A stretch of DNA of 64,000 bases from positions 1-64,000 of the forward strand of contig CAZOSM010000001.1 of the NCBI GenBank assembly GCA_964582715.1, given 5' to 3'. A program made the translations under genes and the position numbers. Positions 9,498 to 17,028 of this stretch are shown here, one piece after another; position 1 is the stretch's first letter; each line of letters opens with the position of its first letter. The stretch comes from MFZZ01 sp964582715. GTDB lineage: Bacteria > Patescibacteriota > Microgenomatia > UBA1406 > GWC2-37-13. The notes beneath the pieces were generated by a model. The model did not search any database. It worked only from the letters and a program-made list of their open reading frames with translations, and had not been told where the DNA came from.

Positions 9498-9944
9498 TTA
9501 AACCATGCCTTTTCGCATTTTCAGGTATGCAAGTGCAGAGCCACCAGCCGCAACGATTCCAGTGATAAGTCCGAACTCAGGTACTGCAACTGCAGAAAGC
9601 ACAATAAGAGGTAATGGTAGGTTTCCAGTGCCTGCTGGGCTACTGGTTGAACCTGTCTCTCCATTAAATTCTACTTGTACAAAAACTGTATCTGCTGGGT
9701 CACAGAGGCCATTTGCAAATGTAGAAGAATATTCTCCATCTGCGTTGGTTGTAACATTAAGGACTGTGGAATTACAAGTAATAGTTACTGACGCCCCTTC
9801 TACCGGGTTATTGGAAGAATCTACTACAGTTCCTTTTGGGTGAACAGTTGCAGCAGTAGCTCCCGCTACCATTATAAATACTGCTACAAATGTAGTTAAT
9901 AAAGAAGCCAGTGTTACTCTCATTACCGATTTATATATACTCAT
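9498..9944 (-). CDS. Secreted VPEFG-CTERM protein 3
   Basis: A 148-aa exported protein beginning MSIYKSVMRVTL; I take the ATG at 9944 because it gives a normal signal peptide (ending ATAAT), although the frame is open 18 codons further up. The mature part is a carboxypeptidase-regulatory-like fold (PKGTVVDSSNNPVEGASVTI, then TNADGEYSS), followed by VPEFG at 121-125, a Gly/Ala-rich helix and the basic end MRKGMV. Having its own terminator, it is a separate and possibly the most strongly expressed substrate of the nearby exosortase. Confidence 0.82.
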   Translation of the reverse strand: MSIYKSVMRVTLASLLTTFVAVFIMVAGATAATVHPKGTVVDSSNNPVEGASVTITCNSTVLNVTTNADGEYSSTFANGLCDPADTVFVQVEFNGETGSTSSPAGTGNLPLPLIVLSAVAVPEFGLITGIVAAGGSALAYLKMRKGMV

Positions 9945-10062
9945 ATGAAAAACAAATTGTAATGAGAGAATAATAGTACTAAGATTTATAAATATCAATC
10001 CTATATAGTGTATTAAAATATATCTATACAGCAGATATATGTAGATTTATTGAGTGAAGTGT

Positions 10063-10095
10063 TGGCAACTGAGGAACTAGTGTCCTCAGCTGCCA
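10063..10095 (-). terminator. Hairpin downstream of the unknown 216-aa gene
   Basis: Near-perfect stem built from TGGCA + CTGAGGA pairing with TCCTCAG + TGCCA, with a 7-nt loop. It lies 14 nt after the minus-strand stop codon. No long T-run follows, so it could stabilise the 3' end instead of terminating. Confidence 0.5.
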
Positions 10096-10108
10096 TTCAA
10101 GCACGTTC

Positions 10109-10759
10109 CTAAATACTGTCCCGCAGCTTGATTTCTATGCTATAGATACCAGCTGGTACGGAACGGAAATAGGTAAATGGTCGATGGTCTGCAACTACTA
10201 CTTTACGCTTCAGGGAATTTTTATAGTTGCTCAGAATGGCTTCTCCAAGCTCGATCCCTCTGATACGTAATGTAATAATAAACATCCCCTCTTGTGTTGG
10301 GCTCGGCTTAATATCGATGGACCCAAATAAGTAATCCTCGTATAGTAAGCTTTGCTGTCCAACGTGTTGGGCATCCACTCGAATGAGGCTCATGCGGTCT
10401 GATAATGCATGTGCTAATTCTTCCTCAAGAGAATCTTTCTCAAGTATTTCTATCTCGAGGAAGTATATCTCACGAGGATGGAGGTGAATGCCACCCTCTC
10501 CGCCTTCTAGCACAACTGAAGTGCTGTCATTGAGGGAGGTTGCCTTTAACTGCACTAGATCTAGGTGTCTATTCCTCACGCTATACGGGTATTTTTCCCG
10601 TAGTATAACCTCGTAACGAACTGATGCATCGTTTTCACATATCGGTACCATGATGAGAAGAAAACCTCCAAAAGTGCCTTGTAAGGGTCTTCCTGAGTAA
10701 ATTCTCACCTGTTCTGCATTGAAATGACGCGCTCTGTTATGCAAGCTAATACGTGACAT
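10109..10759 (-). CDS. Hypothetical protein, unrecognised, 216 aa
   Basis: I do not recognise this protein. It is soluble, has no signal peptide or membrane helix, is rich in alternating hydrophobic/charged stretches typical of beta structure, and ends YSIEIKLRDSI. Unlike most genes here it has a real 5' leader: a TATAAT box about 50 nt upstream and an AGAGGA ribosome-binding site 6-7 nt before the ATG. Its base composition is clearly richer in G+C than its neighbours, which together with the 14556-14861 gene may mark a different origin. Confidence 0.6.
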   Translation of the reverse strand: MSRISLHNRARHFNAEQVRIYSGRPLQGTFGGFLLIMVPICENDASVRYEVILREKYPYSVRNRHLDLVQLKATSLNDSTSVVLEGGEGGIHLHPREIYFLEIEILEKDSLEEELAHALSDRMSLIRVDAQHVGQQSLLYEDYLFGSIDIKPSPTQEGMFIITLRIRGIELGEAILSNYKNSLKRKVVVADHRPFTYFRSVPAGIYSIEIKLRDSI

Positions 10760-10845
10760 TGTTGTCCTCTTTCTAGTGGGTTTTAACGTGCCTTGATAGT
10801 ATAAATTATACCAAGAATATGGTCGTAAATCAATACTATAGGATG

Positions 10846-11442
10846 TTAAATATACTCCCGTATTACCTTTATCACCACACCCCCAAACTCTAAGTTTTCT
10901 TTTGGGAATAGTGGTTTATAGTTTGGATTAGCTGCTTCTAAGTAAACTGTTCCGCTTTTTCTACGGAAGTATTTAAGCGTCCATTCCCCGTCTATAAAGG
11001 CAGCCACAATAAAGCCTGGTTGTGGCTCAATTTTTTTATCTATTACAACAAGGTCACCATCCATAATCCCTGCCCCAATCATAGAATCCCCTTTTACTCT
11101 AAGAAGGTAGGTAAATGCCGGGTGATTAAATTTAAACGGATTTAAAGCAAGTGTCTCTGAGATTCCATACTGCTCTGTTGGGAATCCGGCTTGAATATGA
11201 CCCAGTACTGGAAATTCGAAAAATTTATCTGTAGGAGTAAGTTTTTCTTTATCGGAAGTTATTAAACCCTGTTCTTTCCATTTATCTATCCAATATGCAA
11301 CAGATTGTGTTGAAGCAACACCAAATAAATTACATAGTCCTTTGTATGAAGGGATGTAATAATGTTCGAAATAAAACGCTTTGAGTTTATTAAGGTAATC
11401 CTGGTTCATGCTGAATATCTGTTCAATTGAATAACTATTCAA
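10846..11442 (-). CDS. lexA: LexA-like self-cleaving repressor
   Basis: A 198-aa SOS-type repressor. An N-terminal winged-helix DNA-binding domain (about residues 14-75) is followed by a peptidase S24 domain with the cleavage bond Ala85-Gly86 (IQAGFP), nucleophile Ser120 (KGDSMIGAG) and general base Lys157 (WTLKYF). The frame begins at TTG 11442; an ATG at 11409 is the alternative start. A perfect palindrome TATACT-CCCT-AGTATA lies 4 bp upstream of the TTG, which fits autoregulation. The HTH is divergent, so it may be a LexA relative controlling a small local set. Confidence 0.8.
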   Translation of the reverse strand: MNSYSIEQIFSMNQDYLNKLKAFYFEHYYIPSYKGLCNLFGVASTQSVAYWIDKWKEQGLITSDKEKLTPTDKFFEFPVLGHIQAGFPTEQYGISETLALNPFKFNHPAFTYLLRVKGDSMIGAGIMDGDLVVIDKKIEPQPGFIVAAFIDGEWTLKYFRRKSGTVYLEAANPNYKPLFPKENLEFGGVVIKVIREYI

Positions 11443-11446
11443 TTAC

Positions 11447-11462
11447 TATACTCCCTAGTATA
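11447..11462. promoter_or_regulatory. Candidate operator of the LexA-like repressor
   Basis: Perfect inverted repeat TATACT-CCCT-AGTATA immediately upstream of the repressor start and overlapping its likely -10 region. The position suggests autorepression. No second clear copy was found elsewhere in the window. Confidence 0.5.
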
Positions 11463-11505
11463 CTTCTTTGTCAATAGATATATACACTTAGTTGAGGATA
11501 AGCTG

Positions 11506-13353
11506 TTAGTGTAATCTATATCCCTGGTGCTTCTTTTGATGCAACCAAAAGACAAGAGATTTTTCTTGAGGATCCATTCGGTATAGTATTCTAACCTTTC
11601 CTCTTTTCCTTTTTTTATAATCCACTTCACTATAGTGATCTCCTAAATGAGGAGTAAAATACTCAACTTCTTCTGGTGTGGTTATTATTTGTTCCAGGCA
11701 ATTAATAATGCTCATTGGTTTTACAGAAATGTGTATTTTATGTGCCCTGAGTACATCTTCTAAAGCTTGTGTAATCTCTTCAACCGAGTTTCCTTCAATT
11801 GTTATCATGTGATCAGGGGAAGGGCTATGAATCCTTGTTGTATATAACAGGTTCCATGTTGTTAAGGGATTAGTCTCATCTGCTCCATTTGTCTCTGGTA
11901 TAGCATCTGTATGAGAGATTGTTTGTTCTGATGTAGAAGTGTTAGAGTAAGATTTCAGATTACTTACGAGTTTAGCGCGGTACTCACTTGCATGTTCTAC
12001 GATCCAGTTTCTTCCAAAAGTTTCTATAGCTTTATGAGTTTTTACTAAATTTGAATCCTCACGCGCATGCTTAATATATGTATTCGTATGCTCTGAGATA
12101 TTTCCTGCAATCTCCTGTAAGGCAGTTGGCAGCTCTTCTGATTCCATATACTGTGCAAGGATTTCTAGCTCTTCTTCTGATAAATAGCTAAGTAACTGGC
12201 CAAAAGAAAATCTTAAGAAGCGATAAAGCTGCTTATCCTGATCTTTTAATGGGAGCCAAAGCTTAGCATAAGCTTCTGGATCGTTTATTCCTCTCAGAAT
12301 AGAAGTAACTGCTTCTAAAGGAATGCCATTCTTTGAGCCGATCTGTAACTGTTGAAAGTTATTATCAAGCCAGAGAGCCACTATATCTTTATCAAAGACG
12401 TGTATATCAAAGTATCTGTCACACATTTTCTGTATGCCGCGTTTTATATCTTCTGGCTTGGTGAAGTCATAATTATAGGGGTTAAAAGTCTGCAAAAATG
12501 CAGGTAGATAGAGCATAAAGCTTCGTAGATCGCGCATACCTTTACTATCAAGATCAACTGCTATCTGGGCCATTTCTTCATTGTAGACATCATTTTTTGC
12601 GCCAAAATGATCCGCTAACCTTTTTTTTGACACTGGTATTTGATCTAATTGCTCGCATAATCTTTCCTTAGTTTGATAATCTTCTTCGAATTCGATTTGC
12701 ACCTTTTTAATCAGATCCTCAGGAGGTAATGCATGAAGCTCGTCATACCAGTCAGGTAATTGGTCAGGGAAAACAATATGATGATAACACTCTGGCATAT
12801 AGGTGTTCGATTTATTGAGATGAGTTATACCTTTACCAGCATGAATAAGGGTTGGGAAATGAATACGCATTATCAGAAAATGCTGCCAGTCTTTTAACCC
12901 AGATGGCCACCAACCTGGCACAGGTATTTCTGTAGAAACGTACTGAAGTAAATTTTTCCTGGTATTTGTATCGATACGTTCAGGACGCTGGGGAATTTCC
13001 GGATGATTAATGTATGCTTTTAAGCATTTCTGGTAGATCTGTATAATTTCCTCGTGAGGAACATTATATTGAGTAGATAGCTCTTCATATATTTTATGAA
13101 AAGTTTCACTTACCGTTAGAGAGCTAGATATAGCGCTATAATCTTCGAGGAGTTCATCAGCATATTCATCTATTCGTGTATCACGTTGTGTGTAGGAATC
13201 ATAATTTCGTACTCGTGCTCGAGATAATCCTACAATTGCTGACATTTGAGTATCTGCATCTTGCATCACATCATAGAGGTATGCTTGTTCATCTGGTGTT
13301 ACGGCCAGAATATCTACTGTGTGTTGTTCTGAATTGGAGGATTGCTCTGTCAT
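11506..13353 (-). CDS. Unknown 615-aa protein with a RelE-like C-terminus
   Basis: I do not recognise the main body, a soluble mostly helical protein rich in Asp/Glu/Gln with no membrane segment. The last ~70 residues (about 545-615) resemble a RelE/HigB-type fold: a helix, then the basic beta hairpin GKVRILYRMDPQEKSLVFW and the end HQKKHQGYRLH. If that is right, the protein is a large fusion carrying a toxin-like or RNA-binding module. A TATAAT box ends 9 nt before the ATG. It lies between the SGNH hydrolase and the LexA-like gene on the same strand. Confidence 0.6.
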   Translation of the reverse strand: MTEQSSNSEQHTVDILAVTPDEQAYLYDVMQDADTQMSAIVGLSRARVRNYDSYTQRDTRIDEYADELLEDYSAISSSLTVSETFHKIYEELSTQYNVPHEEIIQIYQKCLKAYINHPEIPQRPERIDTNTRKNLLQYVSTEIPVPGWWPSGLKDWQHFLIMRIHFPTLIHAGKGITHLNKSNTYMPECYHHIVFPDQLPDWYDELHALPPEDLIKKVQIEFEEDYQTKERLCEQLDQIPVSKKRLADHFGAKNDVYNEEMAQIAVDLDSKGMRDLRSFMLYLPAFLQTFNPYNYDFTKPEDIKRGIQKMCDRYFDIHVFDKDIVALWLDNNFQQLQIGSKNGIPLEAVTSILRGINDPEAYAKLWLPLKDQDKQLYRFLRFSFGQLLSYLSEEELEILAQYMESEELPTALQEIAGNISEHTNTYIKHAREDSNLVKTHKAIETFGRNWIVEHASEYRAKLVSNLKSYSNTSTSEQTISHTDAIPETNGADETNPLTTWNLLYTTRIHSPSPDHMITIEGNSVEEITQALEDVLRAHKIHISVKPMSIINCLEQIITTPEEVEYFTPHLGDHYSEVDYKKRKRGKVRILYRMDPQEKSLVFWLHQKKHQGYRLH

Positions 13354-13388
13354 AACAAGCGAATTATAACAGGAAAGAGTGTTATAGG

Positions 13389-14411
13389 CTATTTAATTCC
13401 AGCTATTTCCATTATTTCCTGTTCAGATAGAAGTGGGATCGGGTTTTCTAGGTAGGGATTTAGTCTCTCAAGCATGTAGTTTAAAAATAGTCCATTCATG
13501 GCAGTACCCGTATGAACACCATCCTGTAAAAAGACATTTTCTGGATTGTTATTAAGGTATAAATATTCCAGGTTCTGACCTCCTATAATAGGTTTTGCAC
13601 TCCCCGATTCTTTACTTAGTTCTGAAAAAAATCTATTTGGATCAACTGTTGGAATACCTCGTTCTTGTGCTACTTTTTCTAATTTTCTATTGGTGCGGAC
13701 AATAACTTCCCTTACACGCAACCTTTTGAGTGGATCAGGAAAAGCCAGTTTAATACCAATATGATTTCCCCAGTCTGGTACGGTCACAAGAAGTATTTGC
13801 TCAGCTCCTCCTTTTTGTACAACATCTATAGCAGTGGTAACATCTGCTACAAAAAGGTTTATTTTACGTTCTATCTGAGCATCTGTCAGCTCTCCATTGT
13901 ATATTGCCTCGTATCCATCATGCGTTATGTATGGAGAAAAGTCATTGGCACCAATATATATAATAACTACATTTACTTCTCCATTTTTAGCTTGTTCAGC
14001 AAGCCCTGTATGCTGGCCACTCTCAATCAGACTTGCGGCAGTTGCTCCGGTCCGAGCCCAGTTGTATTTATAACCAGTTCTTCGAGGTTCTTGCCAGTTA
14101 CCCCATTCTCCAACGTTTACTCCTCTTTCTTGCACAAGCTGTTCTACCCAGTTGAGGGTTGTTGATGGGAAATTACTCCCTCTATTATCATCTGCCCGGT
14201 ATTCATCAGATTGGCTATCTCCCAGCACACCAAGCGCTTTAAGACGTACCTTTGGCTGTTCTTCTTCCTGAATAAAACGGTCTTGAATAAAGGAAATAAC
14301 AGTATTGGGATACCGATATGTAATAAAAGCAATGCCGAGAAGTACTATAAAAGATAAGATAAGTATTGTTATAACTACTATTTGTGCACTTATGGATAAA
14401 AACTGTTTCAT
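13389..14411 (-). CDS. Membrane-anchored SGNH/GDSL hydrolase
   Basis: A 340-aa esterase-type protein with one N-terminal membrane helix (about residues 7-29) and an outward-facing catalytic domain. SGNH blocks are visible: nucleophile block I LGVLGDSQSDEY, block III YIGANDFS, and block V with Asp/His in LQDGVHTG. Members act on acyl or acetyl groups of cell-surface glycans and lipids. A TACAAT box lies 9 nt before the ATG. The exact substrate is not evident. Confidence 0.82.
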   Translation of the reverse strand: MKQFLSISAQIVVITILILSFIVLLGIAFITYRYPNTVISFIQDRFIQEEEQPKVRLKALGVLGDSQSDEYRADDNRGSNFPSTTLNWVEQLVQERGVNVGEWGNWQEPRRTGYKYNWARTGATAASLIESGQHTGLAEQAKNGEVNVVIIYIGANDFSPYITHDGYEAIYNGELTDAQIERKINLFVADVTTAIDVVQKGGAEQILLVTVPDWGNHIGIKLAFPDPLKRLRVREVIVRTNRKLEKVAQERGIPTVDPNRFFSELSKESGSAKPIIGGQNLEYLYLNNNPENVFLQDGVHTGTAMNGLFLNYMLERLNPYLENPIPLLSEQEIMEIAGIK

Positions 14412-14555
14412 AAAAATACTATTGTAACACGTTATGTTTGAGCTAAAGAAAGATTCTGGTAAGTGTATGTTATAATCCTATAGGCTATTTCGCGCTTGTT
14501 ACATTGTCAATGCATATGGTGTAACGAGCTAGATCGTTCAAGAAAGGAGTGGGCT

Positions 14556-14861
14556 ATGATAGAGCTTGTTATAGAGGTTCTATTGGTTCTGTCTCTTATT
14601 GTAGGACCAGCTGGGCCAGCACCTCGTGCCTGTCCACCTGGTGAAGAGTACTGGCAGATGCATTATTTCCCGGATGATGGATACATTATCCTTGCAAATA
14701 ATGCATTTCCTCGTCTAGACGATCCAGAAATGCAGCCTTCGGTGGTACTTCGTACCTGTCATGACGAAAGTATCATAGAAGTAGCCGAAGAGGCTGCACG
14801 TGAGCGCTATTTGGTACTTTTGGTCGCTTTGGGTGAACATGTGTACCAACGCGTTCCGTAA
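14556..14861 (+). CDS. Small exported hypothetical protein, 101 aa
   Basis: I do not recognise this family. The start at 14556 is chosen because it follows a clear AAGGAG ribosome-binding site; the frame is open further upstream but without one. The N-terminus (IELVIEVLLVLSLIVGPAGPA) is a signal peptide or anchor. The mature part has two cysteines (RACPPG and RTCHDE) and many acidic residues. A TATAAT box at 14471-14476 and a strong terminator just after the stop make it a single-gene unit. Base composition is more G+C-rich than the surroundings. Confidence 0.65.
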   Translation: MIELVIEVLLVLSLIVGPAGPAPRACPPGEEYWQMHYFPDDGYIILANNAFPRLDDPEMQPSVVLRTCHDESIIEVAEEAARERYLVLLVALGEHVYQRVP

Positions 14862-14866
14862 TAGTA

Positions 14867-14904
14867 GTGAACTGCGTGTGGCTTTTATATCACACGCAGT
14901 TCAC
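14867..14904 (+). terminator. Terminator-like hairpin after the 101-aa gene
   Basis: A perfect 14-bp stem (GTGAACTGCGTGTG against CACACGCAGTTCAC) with a 10-nt loop begins 5 nt after the stop codon. No long T-run follows. Confidence 0.75.
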
Positions 14905-14934
14905 AGTTCTTATTTATAACCAGGTAAAATAATG

Positions 14935-14987
14935 TATAATATATCTGCCGCAGGAATCCTTTAATGGTTTCATGCGGTATTTTTTTT
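14935..14987 (+). ncRNA. Promoter-terminator unit: possible ~40-nt RNA
   Basis: A consensus -10 (TATAAT, 14935-14940) is followed almost at once by an intrinsic terminator: CCGCA (14948-14952) pairs with TGCGG (14973-14977), an inner GAATCC/GGTTTC stem strengthens it, and T8 follows at 14980-14987. Transcription would start near 14947 and end about 40 nt later. No gene begins downstream on this strand, so it is either a tiny RNA or an attenuator separated from its gene by the adjacent insertion. This is most of what the 14862-15271 gap holds. Confidence 0.4.
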
Positions 14988-14995
14988 GGAGTTGA

Positions 14996-15136
14996 TTACT
15001 CTTCATAAAGAGCTAATTCCTCTACAACAATTTTTGAAATGAGGCCTCGATTATCTTCTGGAGTAAGTCGCTGCTGATATGGAGTTTCTTTGATTTGTTC
15101 GTACGTTGCGGGGAGAGTGAGTTTTGTTTCGAACAC
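14996..15136 (-). pseudogene. Coding remnant cut at the element boundary
   Basis: A 46-codon open stretch, too short for routine gene calls, reads from GTG (15134-15136) as VFETKLTLPATYEQIKETPY and on to the acidic end VVEELALYEE. It has the composition of real protein but no ATG, and an in-frame TAA lies two codons upstream of the GTG. The loss of the 5' part coincides with the proposed left edge of the integrated element, so it is probably the 3' piece of a chromosomal gene. Confidence 0.4.
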
Positions 15137-15271
15137 TTTTTACCCTGGGTTCACAAACTGATGCTCGCTTATCCGGACTATTCTACTCAAATCAATCAGT
15201 CTTCTTCAAAGTATAACGATTTCTCTGAAGGCTATTTTAAGAAAAAAGTTAACTAATTTAAAGATACTACT

Positions 15272-15730
15272 ATGCTTTTTCAAAAACCGAACGAATTTAA
15301 ATCAAAACTATTTGACGAAAAAAGCTTTTATCGGCAGTTCACAGAAGACCTAAAATATTGCGAACGAGAAGTCATTATTGAAAGCCCTTATATTACTTCC
15401 TCAAGAATGGACCTACTATATCCTGTATTAACAGACTTACTTACTCGAAAAATAAAAATTCACATTATTACTAGAGATCCATCAGAACATGATGAACTAA
15501 TTAGACATCAAGCCACAAATGAAATCTTGAAATGTACCGAATTGGGCATAAAAATCACTCTATTAAAAGGAAATCATCACCGTAAGTTGATAATTATTGA
15601 TAGAAGTATTCTTTGGGAAGGAAGCCTGAATGCTTTATCAAATAGCAACAGTCTAGAGATCATGAGAAGAATCGAGGGTGAGAAATGGGCAAAAGAAATG
15701 ATTAATTTCATTAAGCTTGATACTATTTAA
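15272..15730 (+). CDS. Single-HKD phospholipase D-like protein
   Basis: A 152-aa protein with one PLD active-site motif, H-x-K-x4-D, in HHRKLIIIDRSILWEGSLNA (about residues 108-127), including the downstream Gly-Ser and Asn. Single-motif members such as Nuc and BfiI dimerise to form the active site and usually cut nucleic acid, so a small nuclease is likely. There is no signal peptide. It is the first gene inside the left edge of the element and converges on an XRE-type regulator with a 4-nt overlap. Confidence 0.75.
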   Translation: MLFQKPNEFKSKLFDEKSFYRQFTEDLKYCEREVIIESPYITSSRMDLLYPVLTDLLTRKIKIHIITRDPSEHDELIRHQATNEILKCTELGIKITLLKGNHHRKLIIIDRSILWEGSLNALSNSNSLEIMRRIEGEKWAKEMINFIKLDTI

Positions 15731-15942
15731 AAAGGAAGAATTTTTGAAGATTTTACATCTAATACTTTCAAAATACTCTCCAACATTTCAATAGAGGCGT
15801 TAACCTCTCCACGCTCAATGCAAGCATAGTAGTTAGTATTCAGACCGGCTTTTTCTGCCACCTGTACCTGAGTCATTCTCTTCTTATTTCGTGCTGCTTT
15901 TAACTTTCTACCAATTTCTTTTTTGGTTTTTGGGTTATCCAT
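15727..15942 (-). CDS. XRE-family helix-turn-helix regulator
   Basis: A 71-aa single-domain DNA-binding protein; the HTH_3 fold spans nearly the whole length (IGRKLKAARNKKRMTQVQVA, then AGLNTNYYACIERGEVNAS). I take the ATG at 15942, since a TATACT -10 box lies 8 nt upstream and overlaps the earlier ATG at 15960. It may control the convergent PLD gene or element functions. It has no effector domain. Confidence 0.8.
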   Translation of the reverse strand: MDNPKTKKEIGRKLKAARNKKRMTQVQVAEKAGLNTNYYACIERGEVNASIEMLESILKVLDVKSSKILPF

Positions 15943-15950
15943 ATATCTAT

Positions 15951-15956
15951 AGTATA
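15951..15956 (-). promoter_or_regulatory. -10 box of the XRE regulator (leaderless)
   Basis: TATACT 8 nt before the ATG at 15942 on the minus strand. This spacing puts the transcription start at or next to the start codon. Confidence 0.5.
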
Positions 15957-16014
15957 GCATTCACTACATTAGTTTTGCCTGTGTAGAATATGAATATAGA
16001 AAATGAAAAAATAT

Positions 16015-17028
16015 CTAGCTATTTAACTGAATTGGAATAGTAACTTCAAAGATTGTTTCCTGACCCACAGTACTCTTTACTTGAATCTCGCCATGATGAA
16101 GTTTTATTATCGATTGTGCAATCGAAAGTCCAATTCCTGAACCAAAAACCTTATCTGTAGCAGACCCTCTATAAAATCGATCAAATATATGTGGGATCTC
16201 ATTCTCTAATATTCCTTGCCCCGTATCTTTAATAGTGATTATTGCCTGTTTATCTTTTTTTGATAGAAATAAAGAAATGCTACCATTTTTGGGCGTATAT
16301 TTAACAGCATTTTCAATAATATTTATAAGTGCTCTTGCTAATTTTTCTTTATATCCCAAAATATGTATATTTGGCTCAATCTGTGAATGAATAGTTTGTT
16401 GGTGTGGAGATGCAAGTTTTTCTGTAATGTCAGATAACTCCGTCATTAAATTACTCAAGTCCATTTTGACAAAATTTTTCTGTTCATGAGGTGTTTCCGA
16501 CCATGCAAGGTCTAGTACATTCTTAAGAGTCGAGGAAAGATGGTTTGTTTCTACAATCGCATCCTGTATCGCAGTTTTATAGTCATCTTTGCTCCGATCT
16601 TTAGATAGGGTAACTTCGAGTGAACTTCTCATTGTGGCTAGTGGCGTTTTCAACTCATGTGCTATATCTGCAATAAACTGTTGCTCTCGTTTAAATGCTT
16701 CATCCAGACGGTTTAAAAGATTATTAAAAGCAGTCGCCAGATCTCCCAATTCATCTTCACGATTTATACCTTCCACTCGTTGTCCCAACGTTTCCCGAGA
16801 AATATTCTTGATCTTGGTTGTTAGATAAGTTAAGGCATTCGTAATATTGTAGATTATAAAAAACCCTACAATGGCAAGAAGGAAAAACAATAAGAAAAAT
16901 ATCTCTGTACCGTATTGAATTCTGAGTATATGGACAACTACATAAAAGAAGATCGAAAGAAGAACCAGACTTCCAATATACCATAAAAACAGTTTGTTAC
17001 TGAGACTTTTTAGAAATTTAATATTCAT
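16015..17028 (-). CDS. Sensor histidine kinase, CusS-like
   Basis: A 337-aa membrane kinase. Two N-terminal helices (about 12-30 and 40-62) are separated by only a few residues, so there is almost no external sensor domain. HAMP follows (about 62-115), then HisKA with the H-box FIADIAHELKTPLATMRS, the N-box NIIENAVKYTP, G1 DTGQGI, F FDRFYRG and G2 GSGIGLSIA. The start overlaps the response regulator stop by 4 nt (ATGA). Its place at the head of a copper island suggests metal or envelope-stress sensing, probably within the membrane. Confidence 0.87.
   Translation of the reverse strand: MNIKFLKSLSNKLFLWYIGSLVLLSIFFYVVVHILRIQYGTEIFFLLFFLLAIVGFFIIYNITNALTYLTTKIKNISRETLGQRVEGINREDELGDLATAFNNLLNRLDEAFKREQQFIADIAHELKTPLATMRSSLEVTLSKDRSKDDYKTAIQDAIVETNHLSSTLKNVLDLAWSETPHEQKNFVKMDLSNLMTELSDITEKLASPHQQTIHSQIEPNIHILGYKEKLARALINIIENAVKYTPKNGSISLFLSKKDKQAIITIKDTGQGILENEIPHIFDRFYRGSATDKVFGSGIGLSIAQSIIKLHHGEIQVKSTVGQETIFEVTIPIQLNS

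Noticed and set aside
11439..11630. A 63-codon minus-strand open frame overlapping the end of the 615-aa gene and the LexA-like start
   Set aside because: It is out of frame with two well-supported genes, has no promoter or start signal of its own, and its sequence has no protein-like pattern.
15127..15136. A second copy of the tRNA-Asp 3' end as attL
   Set aside because: Only TTCGAAC, the universal T-loop core, matches; the flanking tRNA sequence is absent, so no tRNA duplication is claimed.
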